Shown: positions 29,411 through 39,643, counted from the first letter of the stretch. The stretch is DNA of 64,000 nucleotides from Tsuneonella troitsensis (GCF_001441535.1 NZ_LMAU01000002.1:372001-436000), one strand, 5' to 3'. Notes: generated by a model not told the origin, from the letters alone. Numbers and translations are program-made.

Positions 29411-30889
29411 TCAACGACCGCGAACGACGATCTTCACCTTCTGTCCGGCAGTCACGCCTTGGCCCGAGGACAAACCATTGAGTACGCGGAACCGCTGTTC
29501 CTGCGCATCGGTGTAGGCCATCCGGGCGGCGAGCGATTGCACGGTGTCCCGGGGTCCTACGGTCACCACGTCGATGACACGCGGGATAACCTGAGCCGCT
29601 TCATTCGCGGTGATGCGGCGCATCGAATTGAACATCGGCGAGAAGACTCCCGAACGACCCGCCTGGCTGATCGTAAGGAAGTGATACGCCTGGTTTGCCG
29701 AGAACTGATAGGCGAACACCACGACGTCGACCTGACCGTTGCCCGAATTCACGCGCGCGGTTCCGTAGGTCGCCGGCAAGCCGTTGACGGTGGTACGCTG
29801 AAGCGATTGCGGCGCGACCTGCTGCTGCTGGCTGAGGCCGGCAAAGACCTGCCGCACATAGGTTTCGAGGTTACCGTTGAATTGCGCGGTCGTCAGCTGC
29901 GCCTGGCCGCTCTGGCCATTGATCGACACGGCCCGCGTGCCGTTGACCATGTAAAACCCGCTCGGAGCGGTGAACGACAGTCGCAGGTCCGGGTGGATGA
30001 ACTGCCGCCCTTCGATGACGCCCTGAGCGGGATCGTCACCATAGATCAACCCGTCGATACGGGTCAAAAACGTGTCGCGATTCGTCGTTCCGGTCCCGGC
30101 GCCGGCCAGATTGGCGGCGTTGCGAACGCGGCTTGCGGGGTCGGGGTGCGTCGACGCCCATTCCGGAAGTCGGGCATCGTTGCGTCCCTGCAGCGACGCG
30201 TCGAGAGCATTCTGGTTTGCGAGGCTCTGCAGCACGGTCGACATCGCGCGTGGATCGTAGCCGGCGCTGCGGAGGTACTGGATGCCGAGCCGATCCGCTT
30301 CGATTTCCTGCGAACGGGAGAACTTCAAAGTCAGCATCTGCGACGTCTGCTGAATGCCTTGTGTCAGAAGCTGGCCGACCTGGCTGTTCCCGAGCACCGC
30401 TCCAGTAAGGACCGATCCGAGAAGCCCGATGATCGAGTTGCGCGTGGCGGCCTGTTGGCGGCGCTGGGAGTGCCTCGCGGCAACGTGACCGACCTCGTGA
30501 CCCAGGACGCCAGCAAGTTCCGCCTCATTGTTCATCAGTCCCACGAGCTGCCGCGTCGTGTAGATATATCCGCCCGGGATCGCGAACGCGTTGTTCACGG
30601 AGCTGTTCAGCAACGACACGGTGAACGAGTTGCGCGCATTCGAAAGGCTCGACTGCACCGCGATATTCTGTCCGACCTGCTCGACGTACTGAGCCTGGGG
30701 CCCGGACATTGCGCCGCCAAACTCCTGAAGGAGCTGCGGATGCGCCTCGGCACCCTGGCGAGCTTCCGCCTGCGTGATCTGGGTCGCCGTGCTCTGAGCC
30801 TCCGCGGTCGTCGAACAACCTCCCAGCGAGATCGCGGCAGCGCCGGCAAGCAAAGCGTGCACGTGCACGGAATGGCGGCTTCGGGTCAT
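29411..30889 (-). CDS. M48-family metalloprotease lipoprotein with C-terminal LysM-like domain
   Basis: A 492-residue envelope protease. The signal peptide ends in lipobox SLGGC (C25). The zinc site is HEVGH (131-135) with third ligand E195 in EIEAD. The C-terminal about 50 residues (VGPRDTVQSLAARM to VTAGQKVKIV) look like a LysM peptidoglycan-binding module. This suggests a BepA/LoiP-like outer-membrane quality-control protease tethered near the wall. Start at ATG 30889, preceded by GGAGA. A family call is firm, targets are unknown. Confidence 0.88.
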   Translation of the reverse strand: MTRSRHSVHVHALLAGAAAISLGGCSTTAEAQSTATQITQAEARQGAEAHPQLLQEFGGAMSGPQAQYVEQVGQNIAVQSSLSNARNSFTVSLLNSSVNNAFAIPGGYIYTTRQLVGLMNNEAELAGVLGHEVGHVAARHSQRRQQAATRNSIIGLLGSVLTGAVLGNSQVGQLLTQGIQQTSQMLTLKFSRSQEIEADRLGIQYLRSAGYDPRAMSTVLQSLANQNALDASLQGRNDARLPEWASTHPDPASRVRNAANLAGAGTGTTNRDTFLTRIDGLIYGDDPAQGVIEGRQFIHPDLRLSFTAPSGFYMVNGTRAVSINGQSGQAQLTTAQFNGNLETYVRQVFAGLSQQQQVAPQSLQRTTVNGLPATYGTARVNSGNGQVDVVVFAYQFSANQAYHFLTISQAGRSGVFSPMFNSMRRITANEAAQVIPRVIDVVTVGPRDTVQSLAARMAYTDAQEQRFRVLNGLSSGQGVTAGQKVKIVVRGR

Positions 30890-30997
30890 TGTGTGATCTC
30901 CAAGGCGATTGCGACGATCCACCCCGCGTCGCAGGTTTCATGATTTCTCGCGATGGAACCCCTCTGATGGGCGCTTTGTTCCCTCAGACAGGCACGA

Positions 30998-31945
30998 TCA
31001 TTCGGCACCGAGTGAGAGGAATCTTTCCTCGCGCAATCGCCGGAGAGTTGCAGGTTCGAGCGCCAGCAGTGCGTCCAGTTCTTCGCCAATGGCGTCTCCA
31101 AGCGCCTTCGAAGCGGCCAGAGGATCGCGGTGAGCGCCACCAACGGGTTCCGGCACGATCCGGTCGATCACGCCGAGCCGCGCAAGGTGTTGCGCGGTGA
31201 CCTTCATCGCCTCTGCGGCCTCGGGAGCTTTTTCGGCGGTTCGCCAGAGGATCGAAGCGCACCCTTCCGGACTGATTACGGAATAAACCGCATGTTCGAA
31301 CATCAGGACACGCTCGGCACTTGCCAGCGCCACCGCGCCGCCCGAACCGCCCTCGCCCACGATCACCGCGACCATGGGAACCGGCAATGCCAAACAGGCC
31401 TCGGTCGACCGAGCGATCGCCTCGGCCTGACCGCGCTCCTCGGCCTCGATTCCGGGAAACGCGCCGGACGTATCGACGAGAGTGACGACCGGGAGGTCGA
31501 ATCGTCCCGCGAGTTCCATCAGGCGGATCGCCTTGCGATATCCCTCGGGCTTGCCCATGCCGAAATTGTGCCGGATGCGGCTTTCGGTATCGTTGCCCTT
31601 CTCGTGCCCGATCAGCACCACGCGGCGACCGTTGAGCTTTGCCAGCCCGCCCATGATCGCCTGATCGTCGCCATACAGCCGGTCGCCGCCCAAGGGCACG
31701 AACTCGTCGAAGGCGTGCTCGACGTAATCGCGAAAGTGCGGTCGCGCAGGATGACGCGCAACCTGGGTTTTCTGCCACGGGGTCAGCGCGGAGTAGGTGG
31801 CGGCAAGAAGTTCGGTGCTCTTGGTTTCCAATCGCGCCAGTTCGGCCGAAATATCGACCTCGTCGCCCTCGGCGGCAGATCGAAGCTCGGCAATACGCCG
31901 GTCGAGCTGGGCGACGGGCTTCTCGAAGTCGAGGTAGGATTGCAT
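30998..31945 (-). CDS. accA: acetyl-CoA carboxylase carboxyltransferase subunit alpha
   Basis: Half of the carboxyltransferase that makes malonyl-CoA for fatty acids. The protein has 315 residues and begins [18 protein letters not shown]. The blocks [37 protein letters not shown] and [12 protein letters not shown] are diagnostic. The start at ATG 31945 was chosen over an ATG 12 codons upstream because family members begin at MxxYLDFE. It lies 10 bp downstream of xerD. Confidence 0.96.
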   Translation of the reverse strand: MQSYLDFEKPVAQLDRRIAELRSAAEGDEVDISAELARLETKSTELLAATYSALTPWQKTQVARHPARPHFRDYVEHAFDEFVPLGGDRLYGDDQAIMGGLAKLNGRRVVLIGHEKGNDTESRIRHNFGMGKPEGYRKAIRLMELAGRFDLPVVTLVDTSGAFPGIEAEERGQAEAIARSTEACLALPVPMVAVIVGEGGSGGAVALASAERVLMFEHAVYSVISPEGCASILWRTAEKAPEAAEAMKVTAQHLARLGVIDRIVPEPVGGAHRDPLAASKALGDAIGEELDALLALEPATLRRLREERFLSLGAE

Positions 31946-31955
31946 CGGCAGGCAG

Positions 31956-32831
31956 CTAGTCGCGCTGGCCGCCGCGCGCAAGCGGGTGACGCTCGTTCAC
32001 CAACGCCACCAAGCGGGCCGAATCCACATGAGTGTAAATCTGCGTCGTCGCGATGTCGGCATGGCCGAGCAGTGTCTGCAACACACGCAGGTCCGCCCCG
32101 CCCTCGAGGAGGTGGGTCGCGAACGCATGGCGAAGCACATGGGGGCTGACCTTTTCAGGCGCGATCCCGGCCCTCACCGCCAGGTCCTTGACCAGCTGGA
32201 ACAGGCGGACCCGTGTCAGGTGCTTGCCGCCGCGCGAGGGAAAGAGGAACCGGCCTTCGGGTCGGATTGCGATCCACCGCGACAAGGCCGACTGCGCGCG
32301 GCCGCCGACCGGGACCATTCTCGCAAGACCGCCTTTGCCGGTCACGGTTACGAACGGCGCATCGCGGGGAACCGCCGACAGCGGTAGCGAGACAAGCTCG
32401 GTCGCCCGCAGGCCGGAGCCATAGAGCAGTTCGATGAGCGTCAGGAGCCGGACGGCCGCCGGCAAGTTTGACCGAGCCTCATCTTCGGCGCGCCGGAAGA
32501 AGTCCTCTATCTCCGAGTGAGTGAGTATCCTGGGCAGCGGACGCCGCGTGGCGGGGCGCGGCAATGCGCTCGACGGGTCATCACCGCGCACGCCTTCGTC
32601 GACGAGGAAGCCGTAAAACTGCCGCAGCGCGGACGCCTTCCTGGCAACGCTGGAGGGCGCAAGATCGGCCCAAACGGTGCCGAGACGCCCCAGCGCGGCA
32701 CCGTCGGCCCCTGCGAGGTCGCCGATGGCAGCTTCCGCGCCCTCCAGATCGCGGCGGTAGGCAGACAGGGTGTTCGCCGCTGCGCCGCGTTCCGCGGCCA
32801 GCATCGCCAGGAATTCCTCGACCGCGCTCAT
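31956..32831 (-). CDS. xerD: tyrosine recombinase XerD
   Basis: Resolves chromosome dimers at dif together with XerC. The protein has 291 residues with a SAM-like N-terminal domain. The catalytic set is complete: R142 (GSGLRATEL), K166, H231 and R234 ([10 protein letters not shown]), H257 (LGHADI) and Y266 (IYTHV). It is not flanked by repeats or cargo, so it is a housekeeping Xer and not an integrase. XerC is the alternative, but the GLRATEL/HADI context and linkage to accA favour XerD. Confidence 0.9.
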   Translation of the reverse strand: MSAVEEFLAMLAAERGAAANTLSAYRRDLEGAEAAIGDLAGADGAALGRLGTVWADLAPSSVARKASALRQFYGFLVDEGVRGDDPSSALPRPATRRPLPRILTHSEIEDFFRRAEDEARSNLPAAVRLLTLIELLYGSGLRATELVSLPLSAVPRDAPFVTVTGKGGLARMVPVGGRAQSALSRWIAIRPEGRFLFPSRGGKHLTRVRLFQLVKDLAVRAGIAPEKVSPHVLRHAFATHLLEGGADLRVLQTLLGHADIATTQIYTHVDSARLVALVNERHPLARGGQRD

Positions 32832-32844
32832 GGCTATGCGGACA

Positions 32845-34707
32845 TCAGCCGCGCGCGACCGCCTCCGCGGCGATCATGCGCGCTTCCGCCGTCAAACCTA
32901 CTCGATTGAGGGCCGATACGATGTGATACAGGTGCCGAGGGGTCATCTTGTCCCATCCGCTGCCTTGCATTCCCAATCCGGCCAGCAGCGCGACCAGCGC
33001 GCGGTTCTCGACATTCGCCGCTGCGTCGATGGCGCGGGTCCACTTGGTTGCAGCACCCAGGTTCATGCCGAAATCATCCGAATACCCGTCGACGTCACCC
33101 GCATCCATCCGGCCGAGCCCGGCCAAGCCGGCCACGAGAAACTGCGACTTGCGCTGCTCAGGGCTGCCGTCGTCACCGACGAAATCGTCGATTGCACCCG
33201 AAGAGACTTCCTGGCTGGCACGCGGCGCCGCGAAGACGAGTTGGGCCCAGCCGAGACTGCCCGAGGGCACGACTTCTGCCCAGCGCAGCGCATCGCGTTC
33301 GAACCCGGCGGACAGCATCGATGCGATGAGCGTCCCCGCGTCGTCTTCGAGATCTTCGCTCGGTTGAACGCGCGCGGCAGCGAATGCCGTCAGCACGAGC
33401 CTCGCGTAATCGATCGCCCCGCCCGCACCCGGCGCCCAGAGCTCGCGGATGGCGGCCATGCGCGCGGCGGCGTCGCGTGCCACGTAAGCTTGCCTGAGCG
33501 ACGCGGCACGGTTCACTTCCGGCCCTTCGGCCTCCTGTTCGCCGTAGAGCTGAGAGTAGAGATCGACGAGCGCGGAGGAAGACAAGATACCCTCTCGCGC
33601 TGCCACGTCCGATGCCGCGATGCGCTGCGGCAAGGCAAGCATCGGTGCCAGTGCTGCCGAGCGCGCATAATAGGGCTCAGCATCCTCCATCAGTGCGTCG
33701 GGGATGGGCTCGCCCACCGCGTTCGCCAAGGCGAAGCGAAGCGGGGTCATATCTTCGACCTTGTCCCATTCGATGGTAACCGCCCCGCGCCCTTGCCCGG
33801 CGGCGCCAGCGAAACGCTGGGCAAGCAGCGCATCGATGTTGGCGGCTTCTCCGCGATAGCGAACCCGTTCGATATCGGTTTTCGCCCGGGCGGCTTCGCC
33901 GGCGTAGGCGTTGCAGATTCCCTGGAACAGCCGCCAGGTTCCGTCCTCTCGGAGATTGCCCTGAAGGCGAACCGCCGGGCACGGACCGACGAGGTCGGCC
34001 GTGCCTATGTAGGAATCGAGCGCTGCAGAAGTGAGTTGGGGGGTCCAGTCCGCAGTGTCGATATCCTGCGCCACCGCGCGGGCCACGGCGAATTCGCCCA
34101 TCGCATTCAGCGCGGCGATCCGCAGCGCCGCGAACTCGACGGCATTCATCGAAGCGGGCGCTTCGAGCCTGCTCGCCAGCGCCCGACGCACAAGGATATG
34201 GCCCCAGCGCGAGACCATCGGCTGAGTAGTGCCCGAAAGAGCGGCCCGGACTAGCGAGGCCGGCTGGTTGGACAGCGAATACACAGGCAACCCGCCCTCG
34301 TCCGGGGCCAGTACGCCGATCCGTTCCGTCGAGCGACGCGAACCTGGCGGAATGTCCACTTTCGGCTTCAGGCCGAGCAGTTCGTCGAGTTCGTCGGTCG
34401 ACATCCGCTCGAGTTCTTCGAGCGTCGGGAACTTTCCTCCCACATCAGTCAGATCGATCGCGGGCGACGAGCTTTGTGCCCCCGTGCCTGGCACCGGCTG
34501 GACGACGGGTACGGACGTAGAGCCTGGTTGAGCCGACGGGCTCGCCGGAGCAGCGGCAGTGGGGCGTGGCGAGGGCGTGGGGCTGGGCGCCGGCGCGGGA
34601 TCGTCGAAGCCCGGCGGGAGAATGGATTCCGGCGCGCCCTGCGCCAGCGCAAGCCCCGATACGAGTGCGAGCGCCGCCGCTCCGCCAGACAAAACGATAC
34701 GTTTCAT
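32845..34707 (-). CDS. exported protein of unknown function
   Basis: A 620-residue protein with a signal peptide (MKRIVLSGGAAALALVSGLALAQ). A Pro/Ala/Ser-rich linker covers about 35-75. A long Ala/Leu-rich, mostly helical body follows, resembling solenoid repeats although no clear repeat unit was identified. A short acidic segment (LEELERMSTDELDELLGLKP) precedes the body. I do not recognise a family. It is coupled by ATGA to a 44-codon gene upstream and followed 14 bp later by xerD. The start at ATG 34707 marks the signal peptide. Confidence 0.75.
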   Translation of the reverse strand: MKRIVLSGGAAALALVSGLALAQGAPESILPPGFDDPAPAPSPTPSPRPTAAAPASPSAQPGSTSVPVVQPVPGTGAQSSSPAIDLTDVGGKFPTLEELERMSTDELDELLGLKPKVDIPPGSRRSTERIGVLAPDEGGLPVYSLSNQPASLVRAALSGTTQPMVSRWGHILVRRALASRLEAPASMNAVEFAALRIAALNAMGEFAVARAVAQDIDTADWTPQLTSAALDSYIGTADLVGPCPAVRLQGNLREDGTWRLFQGICNAYAGEAARAKTDIERVRYRGEAANIDALLAQRFAGAAGQGRGAVTIEWDKVEDMTPLRFALANAVGEPIPDALMEDAEPYYARSAALAPMLALPQRIAASDVAAREGILSSSALVDLYSQLYGEQEAEGPEVNRAASLRQAYVARDAAARMAAIRELWAPGAGGAIDYARLVLTAFAAARVQPSEDLEDDAGTLIASMLSAGFERDALRWAEVVPSGSLGWAQLVFAAPRASQEVSSGAIDDFVGDDGSPEQRKSQFLVAGLAGLGRMDAGDVDGYSDDFGMNLGAATKWTRAIDAAANVENRALVALLAGLGMQGSGWDKMTPRHLYHIVSALNRVGLTAEARMIAAEAVARG

Positions 34708-34838
34708 TGCTTTGCTTCCGGCAGGCTGACCGGTTCGGCGATCGGACGCAAGGGCTCCTCGCCGCCGTCGATCCATGCGTAGGCAAGCACGAGCGCGACC
34801 AGCGACCCGGCAATCCACTTTATACGCGAGTCCGTCAT
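34704..34838 (-). CDS. 44-residue single-pass membrane protein, coupled to the next gene
   Basis: Starts at ATG 34838 and reads MTDSRIKWIAGSLVALVLAY, then a short acidic/proline tail (GGEEPLRPIAEPVSL). It has one hydrophobic helix (about 8-22). The TGA overlaps the ATG of the 620-residue exported protein, a spacing typical of real coupled genes in this window. No homologue is known to me. It could be only a leader peptide for coupling. Confidence 0.55.
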   Translation of the reverse strand: MTDSRIKWIAGSLVALVLAYAWIDGGEEPLRPIAEPVSLPEAKQ

Positions 34839-34927
34839 CGCCCAATCCGCTTTGCCAAGTCTGCCTGCCCGTCCCTCAAGGTGTGGTTGGTTGCACGCGC
34901 CCTAGCCCATCTATAGTCGCAGCGGCA

Positions 34928-35497
34928 ATGCACTCCGCCCACCCGAGCCTCAGCGACGCCGCAATCGGCAGGATCGCCGCCCGGATCGACCGTCCGGTGG
35001 CGCTCGTCGGACTGATGGGGGTCGGCAAATCCACCGTCGGGCGCAAGCTGGCCGCGCTGATCGGAGCCGATTTCGTCGATGCCGACGAAGCGATCGAAGA
35101 AGCGGCGGGAATGACGGTTTCGGAAATGTTCGAACGATTCGGCGAGGCTCACTTCCGCGACGGCGAGCGACGCGTCATCGCGCGCCTGATCGATGAGGGC
35201 CATGGCGTGATTGCGACCGGCGGCGGTGCGTTCGTCAACGACGAGACTCGCGCGCTGCTGATCGGACGCGCCATCGCGGTCTGGATCGATTGCCCGATCG
35301 ACATCCTTGTCGAGCGCACCGCGAGGCGCGACACGCGTCCTCTGCTGAAGGCAGGCGATCCGGGCGAGATCCTGCGCAGGCTTCACCGCGAACGCGCAGG
35401 CTTTTACGCCGAGGCACCCATCCACGTGACGAGCGCGCCGGGTCCTCACCTCGATACCGCACTGCACATTATCGAGGCGATCGACCAATGGCTGTGA
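34928..35497 (+). CDS. aroK: shikimate kinase
   Basis: Phosphorylates shikimate at O3 with ATP in aromatic amino-acid synthesis. The protein has 189 residues. The P-loop is GLMGVGKST (28-36), the shikimate-binding Asp/Arg regions are DADEAIEEAAGMTVSEMF and GEAHFRDGE, and ATGGGAFV is the centre motif. Start at ATG 34928, with a divergent promoter shared with the minus-strand small gene. Its end overlaps aroB by 10 bp. Confidence 0.95.
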   Translation: MHSAHPSLSDAAIGRIAARIDRPVALVGLMGVGKSTVGRKLAALIGADFVDADEAIEEAAGMTVSEMFERFGEAHFRDGERRVIARLIDEGHGVIATGGGAFVNDETRALLIGRAIAVWIDCPIDILVERTARRDTRPLLKAGDPGEILRRLHRERAGFYAEAPIHVTSAPGPHLDTALHIIEAIDQWL

Positions 35498-36600
35498 TTC
35501 CCGTCGCGCTCGCCGGGCGCAGCTACGAAGTCCACGTCGGGCGCGGACTGATCGACAGTCTCGGCACTCTGGCCGCGCCATTCATGCGCAAGACGCAGGT
35601 CCCCATTGTTGCCGACAGCGCGGCATGGGCAGCGCACGGCAGGCGGGTGGAGGCGGCACTTGCCGAAGCCGGTCGAAGCGCGGCGGTGTTCGAAGTCGCC
35701 CCCGGCGAGGGATCGAAGACCTGGGAGAGTCTCGCGGCCTTGTGCGACTGGCTACTCGACCAGGGCATCGAGCGGGGCGACCATGTTATTGCGTTCGGCG
35801 GGGGCGTGGTCGGAGACCTGACGGGTTTCGCCGCCGCTATCCTCAAACGCGGCTGCGGCTTCGTCCAGCTTCCGACGACGCTTCTGGCGCAGGTGGACAG
35901 CTCGGTCGGCGGCAAGACCGCGATAAACACCCGCGCAGGTAAAAACCTCGTCGGAGCGTTCCACCAGCCCGCGCTGGTAATCGCCGATCTGGCTACTCTC
36001 GACACTCTCTCTTCAAGGGAACTGCGCGCGGGTTATGCCGAAGTCCTGAAGTATGGCGTGCTCGGTGACCGAGCGTTTTTCGACTGGCTGAACGAACATG
36101 GCGCTGAGGTTCTTGCCCTTCGCGAGGAGCCGCTCGGGCACGCGGTCGCGACAAGTGTCGCGATGAAGTCCGCGATCGTGGCTCAGGACGAACGCGAAAC
36201 TTCCGGCAAACGCGCTTTGCTGAACCTTGGACATACCTTTGGTCACGCCCTCGAGGCGGAGACGGGTTTCTCGAGTCGTCTTCTACACGGAGAAAGTGTG
36301 GCGCTCGGCATGGTGCTCGCGGCTCGCTTTTCGGCCCGGCTGGGCCTGATCGATGCCGGCGATGCGCAGACTGTCGCAACCGCAGTCGAGTCGGCTGGTC
36401 TGCCCGCTTCGCTTTCCGCGCTCGGTCTCGATTGCGACGGTGCGCGGCTGGTCGATCACATGCTGCACGACAAGAAGATGGATGCTGGCCGCCTGCCCTT
36501 CATTTTGCTGCATGGTATCGGCGAGGCGTTCGTGGCGAAAAACGTCGACCTGACGGATGTGCGCACGTTCCTGGACGAGGAATTGGCGGCGGTTCGCTAG
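35488..36600 (+). CDS. aroB: 3-dehydroquinate synthase
   Basis: Second step of the shikimate pathway, NAD+- and metal-dependent. The protein has 370 residues. Hallmarks are the NAD-binding FGGGVVGDLTGFAA, the block LPTTLLAQVDSSVGGKTAIN, and the metal ligands in AGYAEVLKYG, NLGHTFGHALE and LLHGESVALGM. The ATG at 35488 lies inside the end of aroK, so aroKB is translationally coupled. Confidence 0.96.
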   Translation: MAVIPVALAGRSYEVHVGRGLIDSLGTLAAPFMRKTQVPIVADSAAWAAHGRRVEAALAEAGRSAAVFEVAPGEGSKTWESLAALCDWLLDQGIERGDHVIAFGGGVVGDLTGFAAAILKRGCGFVQLPTTLLAQVDSSVGGKTAINTRAGKNLVGAFHQPALVIADLATLDTLSSRELRAGYAEVLKYGVLGDRAFFDWLNEHGAEVLALREEPLGHAVATSVAMKSAIVAQDERETSGKRALLNLGHTFGHALEAETGFSSRLLHGESVALGMVLAARFSARLGLIDAGDAQTVATAVESAGLPASLSALGLDCDGARLVDHMLHDKKMDAGRLPFILLHGIGEAFVAKNVDLTDVRTFLDEELAAVR

Positions 36601-36614
36601 CCCAATTTCGCCCA

Positions 36615-37055
36615 CTACTGCTTCGGCAGTAAATCGGTTCGCTCGAAGTCGGGGAACAGCACATCGTACAGGAGCGCGCGGTGGCACTCGGCGGCGTTGC
36701 GTTCGTAGCATAGCATCGCAACGCGGTGGTCCGCAGCCAAGGCTCGCAACTCGCCCATTTGCGCCATTGCCTCGGGAAGTTCGAGCTGGCCGGAATAGAT
36801 GCGGGCAAGGCTCGCATGGTCGCCGCGCCGGGCGGCCGCTCGTCCGTCGGCCGGGGTGCCCAGGTGGCGGAAGTGGCGATAGTCTATACCCGCCTCCTCG
36901 ACCGCCGCTTTCAGGCTGCTCTTTGAGAAACCCGGGCGGCGAGAGAGCGGCAGGTAGCGAATGTCGGCGAGCATATCGACCTTCGCATGCTGGAGCGCTT
37001 CCACAAGGGACGGCTGGGTCGCTTGTTCGTATCCGATAGTGAAGATCGTCGCCAT
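36615..37055 (-). CDS. DUF488 family protein
   Basis: A 146-residue protein with the DUF488 landmarks: the N-terminal TIGYEQ, the block ADIRYLPLSRRPGFSK and the C-terminal LCYERNAAECHRALL with a Cys-x5-Cys pattern. The family function is not well established. It lies 21 bp beyond the end of pccA on the same strand and converges on aroB. Confidence 0.85.
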   Translation of the reverse strand: MATIFTIGYEQATQPSLVEALQHAKVDMLADIRYLPLSRRPGFSKSSLKAAVEEAGIDYRHFRHLGTPADGRAAARRGDHASLARIYSGQLELPEAMAQMGELRALAADHRVAMLCYERNAAECHRALLYDVLFPDFERTDLLPKQ

Positions 37056-37076
37056 TCGCTCGATATGGGGACCGCG

Positions 37077-39127
37077 CTACTCGAGTTCGAGGATCACCTC
37101 GTCCACCGCCAGGCTTGCTCCTTGCGCGGCGTTGACCTTCTTGACCATGCCGGACTTTTCGGCGCGGAGGATGTTCTCCATCTTCATCGCTTCGACCGTG
37201 GCGAGCGGCTGGCCCGGCTGGACCTCGTCGCCCTCGCCGACATGGAGCGCCACCAGAAGGCCCGGCATCGGACAGATGAGGAACTTCGACAGGTCGGGCG
37301 GCACTTTCTCGATCATGTGCGCCGCCAGCGGGGCCACGTGTGCCGGAAGAACCCGCACATCGTGCTTCGCGCCCCGAGTGGTCATCCGATATCCGCTGCG
37401 GGTCCGCGCAAGCTGGATGCCGAAAGTATCCAGCGGATCGGCCTCGTCGTCGGCATCGACGTCGTACAACTCGACCGAAACGAACTTGTCGCCGGGCGTG
37501 TATTCGAGCGCGATCGCGACTGGCTTGCCATCCACCGTAATCGCGTCTTCTTCCAGGCTGACCGCGTGGTCCTCTCCCGCGACACGCACCGACCAGTCGC
37601 CGGGCGCCGGCTGCGGTCCGTTAAGCTGCCCGTCGATCCGCCGCGCACGGTCGGCATCGGCAGTGGCGATCGCACCTGCTACGGCGCAAACTACGTCGAT
37701 TGTGCGGGTGTCTGTGGCCGCGCCATGGAAACCGTCGGGGTATTCCTCGGCGATAAAACCGGTGGTGAGTTCGCCCGAGCGAAAGCGCGGATGCTGCATG
37801 ATCGCGCTCAGGAAATCGACGTTGTGGCCCAGCCCTTCGATCTCGAACGCATCGAGCGCCGCGACTTGCAGGTCCGCTGCCTCGTCGCGGGTGGGTGCCC
37901 AGGTGACCAGCTTGGCGATCATCGGGTCGTAGAACATCGACACTTCGCCGCCTTCGTATACGCCGTCGTCGACCCGCACGCCGTCCACGCCGCGCCGGCC
38001 ATTGGCGGTGCCGTCATCAGTCCAGCCTTCGACCGGCGGCTGGTAGGTAACAAGCCGCCCGGTGCTGGGGAGGAACCCGCGATAGGGATCCTCGGCATAG
38101 ACGCGGTTCTCGATCGACCAGCCGTCGATGCCGATGTCGTCCTGCGCGAATGGCAGCTTCTCGCCCGCCGCGACGCGGATCATCTGCTCGACAAGATCGA
38201 TACCGGTGATCGCTTCGGTCACCGGGTGTTCGACCTGCAGGCGGGTGTTCATTTCGAGGAAGTAGAAACTCTCGCCGGTCGGGTCCGCACCGCTGACGAT
38301 CAGTTCGACCGTGCCTGCCGAGTAGTAACCAACCGCGCGGGCAAGCGCGACGCACTGCTCGCCCATCGCCTTGCGCATCGTGGGCGTGAGAACGGCGACG
38401 GGGCTTCCTCGACCACTTTCTGGTGGCGGCGCTGAATGCTGCACTCGCGCTCGTTGAGATAGACAATGTTGCCGTGCTGGTCGCCGAGGATCTGGATCTC
38501 GATGTGGCGCGGATTGAGGATGAACTTCTCGATAAATACGCGGTCGTCGCCGAAGGAGTTGAGCCCTTCGCGCCGCGTCGCCTCGAAACCTTCCTCCACG
38601 TCCTTGTCGTTATGGGCGAGCCGCATGCCCTTGCCGCCGCCGCCCGCGCTGGCCTTCATCATCACCGGATAGCCGATTTCGCGGCTGACCTTCAGTGCCT
38701 CTTCGGTGCTGGTGATTTCGCCCGCGGAGCCGGGAACGGTGTTGACGCCCGCTTCCTTGGCGAGCTTCTTGGATTCGATCTTGTCACCCATCGCGGCGAT
38801 CGCGTTCACCGGCGGGCCGATGAAGGCGATGCCCTCGGCGGCGAGCGCCTCGGCGAAGCTGGTCCGCTCGGACAGGAAGCCATAGCCCGGATGCACGGCC
38901 TCGGCGCCCGTCGCCTTGCACGCGGCGATGATCTTGTCAGCGATCAGGTAACTTTCTGCGGCCGGCGAAGGCCCGATATGCACCGCCTCGTCCGCCATCC
39001 GCACGAACGGCGCCCGCGCATCGGCATCGGAATAGACCGCGACGGTAGCGATACCCATCCGCCGCGCCGTCTTGATGACCCGGCACGCGATCTCGCCGCG
39101 ATTGGCGATCAGTATTTTTGAAAACAT
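37077..39127 (-). pseudogene. pccA: propionyl-CoA carboxylase alpha (biotin-containing) subunit, split by a one-base frameshift
   Basis: Biotin carboxylase plus biotin carrier subunit for propionyl-CoA to methylmalonyl-CoA. The first frame (from ATG 39127) codes the ATP-grasp N-half and reads correctly to [15 protein letters not shown] (codon 246), then continues out of register to a stop at 38300. The correct frame resumes at [11 protein letters not shown] and runs to 37077, including the biotinyl site EAMKMEN. Restoring one base near 38388-38391 gives a single open frame of about 683 residues. No slippery heptamer is present. Either the gene is recently broken or the read has an indel. The partners pccB, mce and mutase are intact. 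Confidence 0.85.
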
Positions 39128-39199
39128 CGGACCTCGGGAGAGCGGACACAGGCAGGATCCCGCCTATGCCGCTCTCTCAAGCTCACATCAAGGCGCGCG

Positions 39200-39643
39200 T
39201 CAGTCGCGATCGATATGGCCGACGTGGCGCTCCGAACGCAAAATCAAGGTGTTGAACTCGTCGTAGATCGCCTTGGCCTTTTCCGGCCCACCGACCTGCT
39301 TCGCGAACGCCTCGTCCCACTTCTTCTCTTCGGGATTGTTCGCCCAGCCGACTTCGGCGATTCCGCCGCGCATCGGCAATGCGACGATGCTGTCCCAGGG
39401 CCCGGTGCGCATATGGAAATCCATCACGCCGGAAAGGCCGAGTTCCTTGTCGGTCTTCATGAACATCTCGATGATCTCGTGTGCCCGGCCACCCTTGCCC
39501 GGCACCCATTTGATCAACTGGACGTCGTACCAGTCCACCTTCATCAGTTCGGGCGTAGCCGAAGCATCCTGCGCGGCGGCGGGCAGTGCGGCCGTCACGG
39601 TGCCGAGCGCGAGCGCAGCGGCGAGTATCGTCATCCTGGTCAT
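39200..39643 (-). CDS. exported protein of unknown function
   Basis: A 147-residue protein with a signal peptide (MTRMTILAAALALGTVTAAL, cleavage near AAAQ) and a compact acidic body containing WYDVQLIKWVPGKGGRAHEI and HMRTGPWDSIVALP. The pattern recalls dimeric alpha-beta barrel or NIPSNAP-like proteins, but I cannot confirm this. A good SD (GGGGGAAAG) precedes ATG 39643. It sits between bioB and pccA in the propionate cluster. Confidence 0.7.
   Translation of the reverse strand: MTRMTILAAALALGTVTAALPAAAQDASATPELMKVDWYDVQLIKWVPGKGGRAHEIIEMFMKTDKELGLSGVMDFHMRTGPWDSIVALPMRGGIAEVGWANNPEEKKWDEAFAKQVGGPEKAKAIYDEFNTLILRSERHVGHIDRD

Noticed and set aside
31956-32831. Tyrosine recombinase as a sign of an integrated element
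   Set aside because: The catalytic set and length match housekeeping XerD, it lies beside accA, and there are no att repeats or cargo genes.
38300-38444. Programmed frameshifting in pccA
   Set aside because: No slippery heptamer, no SD-like stimulator and no such mechanism known in this family; a plain indel explains it.
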